Below are positions 40,792-49,970 of a DNA stretch of 64,000 nt, in pieces (the stretch's first letter is position 1; the number at the start of each line of letters is the position of its first letter). Location of the stretch: NCBI RefSeq assembly GCF_001457415.1, contig NZ_LN881723.1, positions 1 through 64,000 on the forward strand, given 5' to 3'. The notes beneath the pieces were generated by a model. That model had not been told where the DNA came from, searched no databases, and saw only the letters and a list, made by a program, of their open reading frames with translations. Source of the DNA: Gorillibacterium timonense (GTDB taxonomy: Bacteria > Bacillota > Bacilli > Paenibacillales > NBRC-103111). Made by a program: the position numbers and the translations under genes.

Positions 40792-43440
40792 TCACATGAG
40801 CATGAGCGGATCCACGTCAATGCTGATCTGCAAGTTGTCCTTGGCGCATTCCTCATCGAAGGCGGCAGCCGCTTTGTCCACAAGCCTCGAGACAGCGGCG
40901 CTTCCCCGATATTTTACCATGCAGCGAAACCGATATCTATCTTTGATGCGGGGGATTGGCGAAGCGACAGGCCCGAGAACCTCCACTTCCCCTTCGGGAG
41001 GAAGCCCTCCCCCATCCGGCAACCCTGCAAACAAATCCATGGGGACAGGAGCCGATGAATCCTTGTAGACCCCTTCCAGCTTGGCCAAGTCACGAAGCTT
41101 GTGGGCGAAGGCTTCCGCCGCGCGAACCAGCTTCTGGATATCCGTGTGCGACAGAGTGACGAGGATCAGCCCGCAATAAGGCGGATATCCGCATACCTGC
41201 CGAACGGCCAGCTCTTCCTCCACGAAGCCGATATAATCATGCTGCGCCGAGCGGAGGATGCTGTAATGATCGGGGTTGTAGGTTTGGACGAACACCTCTC
41301 CGGGAAGCTGATGCCGGCCCGCTCGTCCCGCCACCTGCGTCAACAGCTGGAAGGTGCGCTCCGCCGCCCGGAAATCCGGCAGTCCGAGCACGGTATCCGC
41401 CGCGATGACCCCGACTAGCGTCACATCGGGAAAATCGAGCCCCTTCGCTACCATCTGCGTGCCGAGCAGGACATCAGCCTGCTTTTTGCGGAAGAGGGTC
41501 AGCCACTTCTCGTGGGAGCCCTTCTCGGTCGTCGTATCGACATCCATGCGGATGACACGGATGCCGGGATATAGCTTAGCAAGCTCCTCCTCAACCTTCT
41601 GCGTACCGGTGCCGAAATAGCGAATGTGCTTGCTGCCGCAATCCGGACAAGCTTCGGGCTGTCGCTCCGTATAACCGCAGTAATGGCAGCGGACGAGCCT
41701 GGAGCTTTGGTGATAGGTTAGCGAGATGTCGCAATGAGGGCATTGCAGCGTAAATCCGCAGGTGCGGCACATGACGAAGGTGGAATACCCCCGGCGATTG
41801 AGCAGCAGCACGGATTGCTCTCCACGCTCCAAGCGTTCGCCTAGCGCCTTGTGCAGCGGCCGGCTGAACATCGAGCGATTGCCTTCGGAGAGCTCATTTC
41901 TCATGTCTACAATATGAACCGGCGGCAGCGGTCTGTTTTCAACGCGCTCGGCCATCGTCAGGAGGCGATATGGCGGGCCAGGATAAGCAGCCGAGGGAGT
42001 GGCGAGGCGGGAATCCTGAGGCATTCGCCCCGGGATTGCGCTCTGCCCGGCTGCCGCCGCTTCCTTAGCGGCAAGGGTACTCCCCGGCGGCGGCACCGGC
42101 AGCGCTCGGTAATAGCTCTCCAGGGACGGGGTGGCGGAGCCCAGCACGACCGTCGCCTGATGGGCGCGAGCCCGCTCCACCGCCACTTCTCGGGCGTGGT
42201 ACTTCGGACTTTCCTCCTGCTTATAGGAGGTTTCATGCTCTTCGTCGATGATGATCAAGCCGAGCCGGGTAAACGGGGCGAATACGGCAGAGCGTGCGCC
42301 GATCACGACGCGAACGAGCTTCATGCTGATCTTGCGCCACTCATCATAGCGTTCCCCCGTGGAAAGACGGCTGTGCAGAACCGCCACCTCGTCTCCGAAC
42401 CGTCCCTTAAACCGTTCAACCATCTGCGGGGTAAGCGAGATTTCGGGAACGAGCACGATGGCTTCCTTATCCAGGTCGAGGCATTGCTGAATCGCCTGAA
42501 GGTACACCTCCGTCTTGCCGCTGCCCGTTACGCCGTGCAGGAGAAAGACTTCTTGGCGCGAGCGCACGACAGCCTGCCGAATCGGCTCGAACACCGCCTG
42601 CTGCTCAGGTGTGAGCGCGAGCGGAGACGTGCGGGCGAAATGGCGGCCGGCATAAGGATCGCGCAGCACCTCCACCTCTCGGAGCTCCAGCCAACCTTTG
42701 TCCGCGAGGCTCTTGACCGTGCCGGCTCCCACATTCAGCTGTACCATGAGCTCGGTCAACCGTATAGGCAGTGGGTGCTTCGCAAGGTGCAGCAGCACTT
42801 CCTTTTGCCGCGAGGCTTGTGCGGGCAGTTCCTCTGCGTAAGCTGCGAGTGATGTGGCATCCTGTGGCGGGAATACCGTGAGGGCCTTTTTCTTGGCCAT
42901 CCGGTTGCGAATCGCTTGAGTCTCTTCCATAACCCCGGTTCGAATCTGCTCGCGGATCCATAAGCTCTCTTCGGGGAATCGTTGCAGCAGGGCATCCAGG
43001 GAAACGCTCCCCTTCTCTTGGATGAAGGAGATGATTTCATCCTGGCCGGTCACGCGAAGCTGCCATGGATTGTCGCTGACGCTGTCGCTCAGCGTGACCT
43101 GCCGCTCGTATTTCGCTTTGAGCGCGGCGGGAATCATCGCCTGCAGCGCAGTCAGCTCATGGCACAGGTAGGTCCTGCTCATCCAGCGGGCAAGCTCAAC
43201 CAGCTCTGGCGTGAGCGGAGGATACATATCCAGCACATGATCGACAGCCTTTAGCCGTTTGCGGTCCACCTCCGACTCAACCGACAGCTCGACGACGAAT
43301 CCGAGCACGGTTCGCGGACCGAAGGGAACGCCTACGCGGCTGCCGACTTCGATCCAGGGCTCAAGAGCCGGTGGCACGATATAGTCGAAGGGGCGATTGG
43401 TCTGCTTGGCAGCCACGTCGACGACGACTTTGGCGTACAT
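40792..43440 (-). CDS. priA: primosomal protein N' (replication restart helicase)
   Basis: Superfamily 2 helicase that restarts replication at abandoned forks. The 882-residue protein has the N-terminal DNA-binding domain (about 1-105; NRPFDYIVPP), winged helix, Walker A LLHGVTGSGKTEVYLQAI, DEEH box IIDEEHETSYKQEESPKYHARE, and paired zinc motifs with eight cysteines from CRTCGFTLQCPHC to CPDCGS. It is longer than B. subtilis PriA (about 805) through an Ala/Pro-rich insertion in the helicase core (about residues 450-490). TAATG joins it to coaBC. Confidence 0.96.
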   Translation of the reverse strand: MYAKVVVDVAAKQTNRPFDYIVPPALEPWIEVGSRVGVPFGPRTVLGFVVELSVESEVDRKRLKAVDHVLDMYPPLTPELVELARWMSRTYLCHELTALQAMIPAALKAKYERQVTLSDSVSDNPWQLRVTGQDEIISFIQEKGSVSLDALLQRFPEESLWIREQIRTGVMEETQAIRNRMAKKKALTVFPPQDATSLAAYAEELPAQASRQKEVLLHLAKHPLPIRLTELMVQLNVGAGTVKSLADKGWLELREVEVLRDPYAGRHFARTSPLALTPEQQAVFEPIRQAVVRSRQEVFLLHGVTGSGKTEVYLQAIQQCLDLDKEAIVLVPEISLTPQMVERFKGRFGDEVAVLHSRLSTGERYDEWRKISMKLVRVVIGARSAVFAPFTRLGLIIIDEEHETSYKQEESPKYHAREVAVERARAHQATVVLGSATPSLESYYRALPVPPPGSTLAAKEAAAAGQSAIPGRMPQDSRLATPSAAYPGPPYRLLTMAERVENRPLPPVHIVDMRNELSEGNRSMFSRPLHKALGERLERGEQSVLLLNRRGYSTFVMCRTCGFTLQCPHCDISLTYHQSSRLVRCHYCGYTERQPEACPDCGSKHIRYFGTGTQKVEEELAKLYPGIRVIRMDVDTTTEKGSHEKWLTLFRKKQADVLLGTQMVAKGLDFPDVTLVGVIAADTVLGLPDFRAAERTFQLLTQVAGRAGRHQLPGEVFVQTYNPDHYSILRSAQHDYIGFVEEELAVRQVCGYPPYCGLILVTLSHTDIQKLVRAAEAFAHKLRDLAKLEGVYKDSSAPVPMDLFAGLPDGGGLPPEGEVEVLGPVASPIPRIKDRYRFRCMVKYRGSAAVSRLVDKAAAAFDEECAKDNLQISIDVDPLMLM

Positions 43441-44654
43441 TATGCTTTTCCTCCGGCGTTCATCCGTTCTGCCGCCACTTGCAGGATGCGATTCGCCGTC
43501 TCGCGCTTACCGAGCACAGGAAGCGCAAGCGCAGGGCCGTTCTTATCGAAGATGGTGACGATATTCGTATCCTTACCGAAGCCGGCCTGATCTTGGGAGA
43601 CGTCATTGGCGACAAGCAGATCGCAATTTTTGCGCACCAGCTTGTCCATGGCATAGCTCTCCAGCTGTTCCGTTTCCGCCGCAAAGCCGATTAGGAATTG
43701 ATGCTCCTTCCGCCGGCCCAGCTCTTCGAGGATATCGGGATTCTTCACCAACGTCACATTCAGGGTCTCGCCGGTTTTCTTGATCTTTTGCGCAGCGGTC
43801 TCAGAAGGACGATAATCGGCCACTGCTGCGGCCTTGACCACCAGATCCATCTCGTTGTATCGGGACAAGACCTCCGCTTCCATCTCCAAAGCAGACTCGG
43901 CCCGGATCACCGTGACATCCGAAGGGAACGCTTCGGACACGCGTGCGGCGATCAGCGTGACGTCCGCCCCCATGTCTCTCGCTGCTTCCGCCAGTGCAAA
44001 GCCCATTTTGCCCGAGGAATCATTGGTGAAATAGCGAACGGGGTCGAGCCGTTCTACGGTCCCGCCTGCGGTTATCATGACCTTCTTGCCTGCGAGCAGC
44101 TTGGGAGCTTCAAGAGAGGCGAAATGCGCTTTGACGTACTCAACGATCGCTTCCGGTTCTTCCAGGCGGCCTTTGCCCACGTAGCCGCAAGCGAGCTGGC
44201 CGACTCCCGGCTCGATGAACTGAACCCCTCGCTCCCGCAGAATCTCCATGTTCGCCTGTGTAGCGGGATGAGCGTACATATGTACATTCATGGCCGGAGC
44301 CGCCAGGATCGGGGAGGTGGTGGCAAGCAAAATCGTGCTGAGCATATCATCGGCAATGCCGTGCGCCATCTTGGCCAGCATGTTGGCGGTCGCCGGAGCA
44401 ATCACCACCGCGTCCGCCCGGTCGGCCAGATCGATGTGCGAAATCACTTTCGGATCCAGCTCGTCAAAGGTGTCTACTCGCACGGCTTCATGCGATAACG
44501 CTTGAAATGTGGCGGGGGCGACGAGCTTGGTCGCCGATTCCGTCATCACGACATGCACCTTCGCTCCCGCCTGCGTCAGTTTGCTGCAGAGTGCAGCCGC
44601 TTTATAAGCCGCGATTCCTCCGCATACCCCCAAAATGATCGTCTTGCCCTTCAT
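43440..44654 (-). CDS. coaBC: bifunctional phosphopantothenoylcysteine decarboxylase / phosphopantothenate-cysteine ligase
   Basis: Carries out two successive steps of coenzyme A synthesis from phosphopantothenate, so it uses the product line of the panBCD genes in this window. The 404-residue protein has the flavin-dependent CoaC half (about 1-185; GVCGGIAAYKAAAL, APAMNVHMYAHPATQANM, LACGYVGKGRLEEPE) and the CoaB half (ITAGGTVERLDPVRYFTNDSSGKMG, AAAVADYRP, KIKK). ATG at 44654 is chosen because GGAGGGTG precedes it; a GTG three codons upstream lies in the site. A hairpin separates it from rpoZ. Confidence 0.96.
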   Translation of the reverse strand: MKGKTIILGVCGGIAAYKAAALCSKLTQAGAKVHVVMTESATKLVAPATFQALSHEAVRVDTFDELDPKVISHIDLADRADAVVIAPATANMLAKMAHGIADDMLSTILLATTSPILAAPAMNVHMYAHPATQANMEILRERGVQFIEPGVGQLACGYVGKGRLEEPEAIVEYVKAHFASLEAPKLLAGKKVMITAGGTVERLDPVRYFTNDSSGKMGFALAEAARDMGADVTLIAARVSEAFPSDVTVIRAESALEMEAEVLSRYNEMDLVVKAAAVADYRPSETAAQKIKKTGETLNVTLVKNPDILEELGRRKEHQFLIGFAAETEQLESYAMDKLVRKNCDLLVANDVSQDQAGFGKDTNIVTIFDKNGPALALPVLGKRETANRILQVAAERMNAGGKA

Positions 44655-44720
44655 CCGTGTCACCCTCCCGTATCTCCCTGCCGATCGGCCGGATTATCGA
44701 CTTTCAAAAACCCTTCACAG

Positions 44721-44749
44721 GAAAAAAATAACAACCCTGCGGTTGTTAT
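44721..44749 (-). terminator. terminator-like hairpin between rpoZ and coaBC
   Basis: ATAACAACC / GGTTGTTAT is a perfect 9-bp stem with a short loop and a TTTTTTT tail on the minus strand, about 40 nt after the rpoZ stop. It should end or reduce transcription from remA-gmk-rpoZ before coaBC. I find no clear promoter for coaBC after it, so partial read-through is possible. Confidence 0.8.
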
Positions 44750-44787
44750 CTCGAATGTGTTGAATCTCGAATGGGTCGAACGATTCT

Positions 44788-45003
44788 TTATTTAACCGTT
44801 TCCTTGCTTTGAATCTTTTCGTAAGAAATTTGGCCTCCGTACAGCTCTTCAAGAGCCACTCCGACCATTTTGTGAGCTTTCGGGTTTACGATCTCCTGAT
44901 GGGCTCCCTCTCTCAGCATGCGCGCTCGCTTGGAGACGGCGACAACCAGGGAGTACTTACTATCAACTTTATCCAGCAACTTGTCAATCGACGGGTATAA
45001 CAT
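44788..45003 (-). CDS. rpoZ: RNA polymerase omega subunit
   Basis: A 71-residue subunit that helps RNA polymerase assembly. MLYPSIDKLLDKVDSKYSLV and VSKRARMLREG are the typical N-terminal helices, and ALEELYGGQISY is the conserved C-terminal part. It begins directly after the gmk stop with no gap. Confidence 0.95.
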   Translation of the reverse strand: MLYPSIDKLLDKVDSKYSLVVAVSKRARMLREGAHQEIVNPKAHKMVGVALEELYGGQISYEKIQSKETVK

Positions 45004-45645
45004 TCAATGCACCTCTTCTAACCATTTTTGGATGGCGGGCATAAACCGCTCCCGCTTGCAATGCTCGGCGGTCAAGATCGCCTGAATGCGGCTGCATGCC
45101 AGGTCGACCTGGTCATTCACGATCGCATAGTCATAATGCTTGACGAGCTCCATTTCATAGCGAGCCGCTACCATACGATCCGCGATCACTTCTTCGGATT
45201 CCGTACCCCGACCGATAATCCTCGATTCAAGCTCATCAAACGAAGGAGGGAGCAGGAATAGAAAGACACCCTCAGGAAACTTTTGCTTCACGGTTAGAGC
45301 CCCTTGAACATCGATTTCAAGGATGATGTCCTTGCCTTCTTCAAGGGTCTTCACGACAAATTCCTTTGGTGTGCCATAGTAATTCCCCACGTACTCCGCC
45401 CATTCGAGCAATTCATCCTTCTCAATCATGGAGAGAAATTGCTCTTTCGTACGATAAAAATAATTGACGCCTTCCCGTTCCCCCTCGCGAGGAATGCGGG
45501 TCGTGGCGGATACGGAATAGATAAGATCACTCGTCCGTTCCCTCAAAGCGGAACAAACCGTCCCTTTGCCGACACCCGAAGGGCCGGATAGCACGATCAG
45601 GATGCCCCGTTCTTTGGTTTGCGCAAGCTGGCTGCTATTCGTCAT
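45004..45645 (-). CDS. gmk: guanylate kinase
   Basis: Phosphorylates GMP to GDP with ATP. The 213-residue protein has the P-loop [16 protein letters not shown] (about 18-33), [34 protein letters not shown] and [14 protein letters not shown]. The start lies inside the end of remA, overlapping by 11 nt. The first 13 residues before the P-loop strand are a short polar extension, normal for the family. Confidence 0.96.
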   Translation of the reverse strand: MTNSSQLAQTKERGILIVLSGPSGVGKGTVCSALRERTSDLIYSVSATTRIPREGEREGVNYFYRTKEQFLSMIEKDELLEWAEYVGNYYGTPKEFVVKTLEEGKDIILEIDVQGALTVKQKFPEGVFLFLLPPSFDELESRIIGRGTESEEVIADRMVAARYEMELVKHYDYAIVNDQVDLACSRIQAILTAEHCKRERFMPAIQKWLEEVH

Positions 45646-45895
45646 TGTCGTCGTCCTTATTCGAAAGTCGGTGAGCGACGGTCTCGGGCTGAACGGCGGA
45701 TAGGATCACGTGATCGCTGTCCGTTATGATAACAGCTCGCGTGCGTCTTCCGTACGTTGCATCAATCAGCATGTGACGGTCGCGCGCTTCTTGGATGATC
45801 CGCTTGATCGGCGCCGATTCCGGACTTACGATGGAGATGATGCGGTTCGCCGAAACGATATTGCCGAATCCGATATTGATGAGTTTGATGGCCAT
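45635..45895 (-). CDS. remA: DNA-binding regulator RemA (DUF370)
   Basis: An 86-residue member of the RemA/DUF370 family, in B. subtilis an activator of biofilm matrix and osmoprotection genes that forms ring-like oligomers on DNA. Diagnostic text: [51 protein letters not shown]. The ATG at 45895 is behind GGGAGGA; upstream in-frame residues are not coding. It precedes gmk, as in B. subtilis. Confidence 0.95.
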   Translation of the reverse strand: MAIKLINIGFGNIVSANRIISIVSPESAPIKRIIQEARDRHMLIDATYGRRTRAVIITDSDHVILSAVQPETVAHRLSNKDDDNDE

Positions 45896-45956
45896 TTGGT
45901 TCCTCCCATGAAGGTGTCCCGGCATGATGAATGCTGTATGGCGCGGGTCATATCCG

Positions 45957-46838
45957 TCACTCGATATTTTGTACCTGCTCGCGGATCTTCTCCAGCTCCG
46001 CTTTCATTTCAACGACGATGCCCGCCATTCCGGCATCGCCCGCTTTGGAGCCGACGGTGTTGATCTCCCGGTTCATTTCCTGGATGAGAAAATCCAGCTT
46101 ACGGCCCGAAGGCTCCTCCGATCGCAGCAGCTCGGCAAATTGTCCGAAATGACTCGTCAGTCGGGTAAGCTCTTCGTCTACATTGCATCGTTCTGCAAAA
46201 ATGGCGGCTTCCATGGCGACGCGCTGCTCGTCAAGTGGGATACTGTCCAGCAGCTCGCGAAGCCGCATGGTGAGCCGCTCCCGATAACCATGGACAATCT
46301 GCGGAGCTCGGACAGCCAGTTCATCCCGGTAAGTGCGCAGAACGGCAAGCCTCTCCTGCAAATCTTCTTGAAGGTGTCTTCCTTCGGTCTCTCGCATGGC
46401 AAGCAGATGCTCGGCCGCTTCGCCGAAGCCGTCGAGGACGAGCTCGTGAAGAGCGTCGCTGTCTGTTTCAGGCGCTTCCCGTTTTATCAGCAGGTCCGGT
46501 ATGGCCAAAATCTCATGAACGGAGATGTCGGAATGCAGCCCATAACGCCGTGCGATTTCCTCCGCGGCTGCCAAGTAGCGATCCGCCGCCTCCCAGTTCA
46601 CATGAAAAGCCGAGGAGTCTCCGGTTTCCCGGTCTATGGTGATCGAGGCGTCCGTTCTTCCCCTTTTGACTAGCCGCCTCACTTCCTGCTTCAGAGCCTC
46701 TTCCATCGAAAGCAGCTCTCTGGGCAATCGAATGGCGATCTCACTGTACCGGTGATTGACCGTCTTCATTTCGATGCGGACCGTATACCCGTTCCCCGTC
46801 CTCAGCGCCTGCCCAAATCCTGTCATACTTCGAATCAT
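45957..46838 (-). CDS. yicC: YicC/YloC family endoribonuclease
   Basis: A 293-residue YicC-family protein; E. coli YicC is reported as an RNase. The N-terminus [11 protein letters not shown] and the C-terminus with [21 protein letters not shown] and [17 protein letters not shown] are family hallmarks. Residues about 75-195 form a charged helical middle. It heads the conserved yicC-remA-gmk-rpoZ series, 61 nt before remA, with a plausible promoter upstream. Confidence 0.94.
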   Translation of the reverse strand: MIRSMTGFGQALRTGNGYTVRIEMKTVNHRYSEIAIRLPRELLSMEEALKQEVRRLVKRGRTDASITIDRETGDSSAFHVNWEAADRYLAAAEEIARRYGLHSDISVHEILAIPDLLIKREAPETDSDALHELVLDGFGEAAEHLLAMRETEGRHLQEDLQERLAVLRTYRDELAVRAPQIVHGYRERLTMRLRELLDSIPLDEQRVAMEAAIFAERCNVDEELTRLTSHFGQFAELLRSEEPSGRKLDFLIQEMNREINTVGSKAGDAGMAGIVVEMKAELEKIREQVQNIE

Positions 46839-46858
46839 AGCATCACTTCCGATATCCT

Positions 46859-46887
46859 ATTTTAGAATATCGGCAAGATTCCCGCAA
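46859..46887 (-). promoter_or_regulatory. possible sigma-A promoter of yicC-remA-gmk-rpoZ
   Basis: Minus strand: -10 TAAAAT (46859-46864), 17-nt spacer, -35 TTGCGG (46882-46887; weak), about 21 bp upstream of yicC. Confidence 0.4.
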
Positions 46888-47022
46888 CCTCTATCTTTTT
46901 GCCCGATATTCGCACGATAATCGCATTTTCTCGCTGGATAATTCCTTCTAGAACGCTGTCACCCTATCGGCCGGATGATCCTATGTCACTGGCTGACGGT
47001 GGATGTTGCCAATCCCCATCAT

Positions 47023-48909
47023 TCACCTGAGCTGTGCAGCCTGCTCCCGAATATGCCGGGTAAGCTCGGCTGTCATATCCGAGAACAGCATCGGTGTCAT
47101 CAAATAGATCCCGTTGAAATAACGGACGGCCGTATCCGCAAGCTCTCTGGCAATTTCGACGCCCGCTGCACGACCTTCGGCTCCTGACAACCCCTTCATC
47201 CGATTGCGAATATTCTCTGGGATTCGGATACCGGGCACCTCATGATGGAGAAATTCGGCGTTACGCTCGCTCATGAGAGGCATGATGCCGATGAAAACCG
47301 GAGCGTCCAAATGTCTCGTAGCTTCATACAGCTTTTCTATTTTCTCCGGGTCGTATACCGGTTGGGTCATAAAAAAATGAGCCCCGGCCTCGATTTTCTT
47401 CTCCATGCGCTGGATGGCCTTATCCAAATATTTCACGTTAGGGTCCAGAGCGGCCCCGATCACAAAGCTTGCCTTCTCCTTGAGTGGCTTGCCGGAATAG
47501 GCGACCCCCTCATTGAGCTGACGCATCATGCGGATGAGGTCGAGCGAATTCATGTCGAACACCGAGCTTGCATCCGGCAGATCGCCAACCCGGGCCGGAT
47601 CGCCGGTCACTGCCAGAACATGGCGGATGCCCATCGCATGCATGCCCATCAGATGCGACTGGGTGCCGATGGCATTGCGGTCGCGGCATGCGACGTGAAG
47701 CAGCGGGCGAACGCCGAGCTTGTCCTTCACCAAATGCCCGACGGACAAGTTGCTCACGCGCGTCATGGCTAGCGAGTTGTCCGCCATGGTGAGGGCATCC
47801 ACTCCCGCATCCCGCAGCTCCGCCGATGCCTTCATATAGCGGTCGATGGACAGGTCGCGTGGGGAGTCGAGCTCGACGATGACGGTATGCCGCCGCTTGA
47901 CCAGATCAATGAGAGAGGGCTCGACCGGCGCAACGGGGGTGACCGCTCTCGCCGAATAGACGGGCCGTTTCTCGGCCGGCACTTGATTCGAAGCGGGCTG
48001 GGTGACCTGCACCGCCGGCGGATCGGCGACCCATCCTGCCTCGGCGTAGCTTCGCAAAGCTTGCGTGATGGCCGCTACATGCTCGGGAGTCGTCCCGCAG
48101 CAGCCGCCGATCAGCCGCACGCCGCGTTCCATAAACCCGGGAACCTTATCCGCAAAGTAATCCGGCTCGGCCCGGTAAGTCACCTTCCCCTCCTCAATAC
48201 CGGGGAGTCCGGCATTGGGATAGACGGAGAGCGGAAGCTCCGGGAGCGAATCCAGCTTTTCAATGGCACGCCGGATGCCGTCCGGTCCGCTGTGGCAGTT
48301 GAAGCCGATGATATCCGCCCCTTCCTCCTGCAGCTGGCGGAAGGCTGTTGGAAAGGGAATACCGTCCTGAGTCGTACCGCTGCCGTCTGTAGCAAATTGG
48401 CAGATCAGCACCGTATCGCTAAGCTTGCGAACCGTGCGAACGGCGGCGAGCATCTCGGATAACTCGTAGAACGTTTCCAGCAGGATGCCGTCCGCACCCG
48501 CTTCCAAAAGAGCGCCAATCTGCTCGGTGAAGGCCTGCTGAATCGTCTCGTCGCTGATCCTTCGGCGCCTCCCGCCTCGCAGAGAACCGACCGCCCCCAC
48601 GACATAGGCATCTTCGCCAACCGCTTTGCGAGCGAGAAGGACGCCTTCACGATTGATGGCCGCCGTCTCCTCTTCTAGGCCGAACTTGGCGAGCTTTTCG
48701 CGATTGGCGGAGAAGGTGTTCGTTTCGATTACCCGAGCGCCTGCTTCGTAATACTGCCGATGAATGTCCATGATGACATCGGGTCGGATCAGATTGAATT
48801 CTTCATAGGGAATGCCGACCGGAAAACCCATCTGATATAAGTAAGTTCCCATGGCCCCGTCTCCGACCAGAGCCCCATTGTGCAATGCGGTGCGTAAATC
48901 CGGTTTCAT
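47023..48909 (-). CDS. yitJ: bifunctional homocysteine S-methyltransferase / methylenetetrahydrofolate reductase (YitJ type)
   Basis: A 628-residue fusion for methionine synthesis. The N-terminal half (about 1-290) is a zinc homocysteine S-methyltransferase: GDGAMGTYLYQMG, ETNTFSANREKL, GFNCHSGP and GGCCGTTPEH supply the Cys ligands. The C-terminal half (about 335-628) is a MetF-like flavin reductase with VELDSPRDLSIDRYM, LLHVACRDRN, MHAMGIRHVLAVTGDP and FFMTQPVYDPEKIE. In B. subtilis yitJ is controlled by a SAM riboswitch; here dapF ends only 45 nt upstream and no S-box is present. It ends 184 nt from the start of yicC. Confidence 0.94.
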   Translation of the reverse strand: MKPDLRTALHNGALVGDGAMGTYLYQMGFPVGIPYEEFNLIRPDVIMDIHRQYYEAGARVIETNTFSANREKLAKFGLEEETAAINREGVLLARKAVGEDAYVVGAVGSLRGGRRRRISDETIQQAFTEQIGALLEAGADGILLETFYELSEMLAAVRTVRKLSDTVLICQFATDGSGTTQDGIPFPTAFRQLQEEGADIIGFNCHSGPDGIRRAIEKLDSLPELPLSVYPNAGLPGIEEGKVTYRAEPDYFADKVPGFMERGVRLIGGCCGTTPEHVAAITQALRSYAEAGWVADPPAVQVTQPASNQVPAEKRPVYSARAVTPVAPVEPSLIDLVKRRHTVIVELDSPRDLSIDRYMKASAELRDAGVDALTMADNSLAMTRVSNLSVGHLVKDKLGVRPLLHVACRDRNAIGTQSHLMGMHAMGIRHVLAVTGDPARVGDLPDASSVFDMNSLDLIRMMRQLNEGVAYSGKPLKEKASFVIGAALDPNVKYLDKAIQRMEKKIEAGAHFFMTQPVYDPEKIEKLYEATRHLDAPVFIGIMPLMSERNAEFLHHEVPGIRIPENIRNRMKGLSGAEGRAAGVEIARELADTAVRYFNGIYLMTPMLFSDMTAELTRHIREQAAQLR

Positions 48910-48954
48910 TCCAAGCTCTCCTTCTTTCGGTCTAGTACGAGGTCGAGCTCCAAC

Positions 48955-49785
48955 TCAAAGCGTGCCTCGGAAAACTTCCTCGGCTGGTCCGGTCATGTAG
49001 ACCCGACCGTCTTCTTCGCTCCATTCGATCGTAAGATCTCCTCCGGCGAGAGATACCGTGGCTTTGCGTGGCGAATGGCCGTTCAATACCGCAGCGACCA
49101 AAGACGCACAAGCGCCCGTGCCGCAGGCGAGCGTCGATCCGGCTCCCCGTTCCCACACCCGCATGATCAGATGCTCCGGCGAACGGACGGTCACGAACTC
49201 GACATTTGTTTTGCGCGGAAATGCGGGGTGATGCTCCAGAATCGGGCCCCATTCCGCCAAATTCACTTGTTCGGCCTGTTCCGTGAAGATCACGCAATGC
49301 GGATTGCCCATGGACACAGCGGTAAAGCGGAATTCTCTTCCCCCGGCTTCCAGTACCTGATCGACGATCGATTCTCCTTCCAAAGTCGTGGGAATGGCAG
49401 CTGCATTCAGAATCGGTTTGCCCATGTCGACCCGAACCGCCGCTGCCATGCCGTCGGCCACGGTGATCTCAACCGGCTGAACGCCAGCTCCGATCGTCTC
49501 GATTGTCATCAAGGTCCGGGGAACAATCGCCCGGTCGAACAAATATTTCGCAGCGCAACGGATGGCATTTCCGCACTGTTCCGGCTCCGTTCCGTCTGAA
49601 TTGATAATCCGCATCATCATGTCGGCTTCAGCCGAAGGCAGCAAATAGACGACTCCGTCCGCTCCGATGCCGAAATGGCGATCACACCAGCGCTTGGCAA
49701 ATTCCGAAGCATCCGCAGGGAGAGCCTTCTCTCCATAGATGATAATAAAATCGTTTCCGATCCCCTGCATCTTGACAAATTCCAT
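48955..49785 (-). CDS. dapF: diaminopimelate epimerase
   Basis: Converts LL- to meso-diaminopimelate for lysine and peptidoglycan. The 276-residue protein has both catalytic cysteines: NSDGTEPEQCGNAIRC (about 70-85) and ERGAGSTLACGTGACA (about 215-230), plus MQGIGNDFIII at the start. ATG at 49785 follows GGAGGGTG. It is followed by yitJ 45 nt downstream; the two pathways share aspartate semialdehyde-derived chemistry only loosely. Confidence 0.96.
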   Translation of the reverse strand: MEFVKMQGIGNDFIIIYGEKALPADASEFAKRWCDRHFGIGADGVVYLLPSAEADMMMRIINSDGTEPEQCGNAIRCAAKYLFDRAIVPRTLMTIETIGAGVQPVEITVADGMAAAVRVDMGKPILNAAAIPTTLEGESIVDQVLEAGGREFRFTAVSMGNPHCVIFTEQAEQVNLAEWGPILEHHPAFPRKTNVEFVTVRSPEHLIMRVWERGAGSTLACGTGACASLVAAVLNGHSPRKATVSLAGGDLTIEWSEEDGRVYMTGPAEEVFRGTL

Positions 49786-49896
49786 TCGTGACACCCTCCA
49801 GTATCTGATCCCTAGCGTCAAAACATATCCATACGATTAGGGTTGAACGCGTCCTGGTCAACGATTATTCCGAACGTTCGCTTTCTGCATATTCTA

Positions 49897-49940
49897 ACGG
49901 AAAACGGGCAGAATGCAAGCCGTTTCGCATTCTGCCCGTT
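49897..49940 (-). terminator. terminator of the Ca2+-ATPase gene
   Basis: A perfect 14-bp stem AACGGGCAGAATGC / GCATTCTGCCCGTT with a 10-nt loop and a GTTTTCC tail on the minus strand. It lies 30 nt beyond the ATPase stop and separates it from dapF. Confidence 0.85.
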
Positions 49941-49970
49941 CTATTCTATTCCTATTACCGTTCTTTCTGC

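Noticed and set aside
48910..48954. SAM riboswitch for the yitJ gene
   Set aside because: The gap to dapF is only 45 nt and no S-box core sequence is present there or upstream of dapF.
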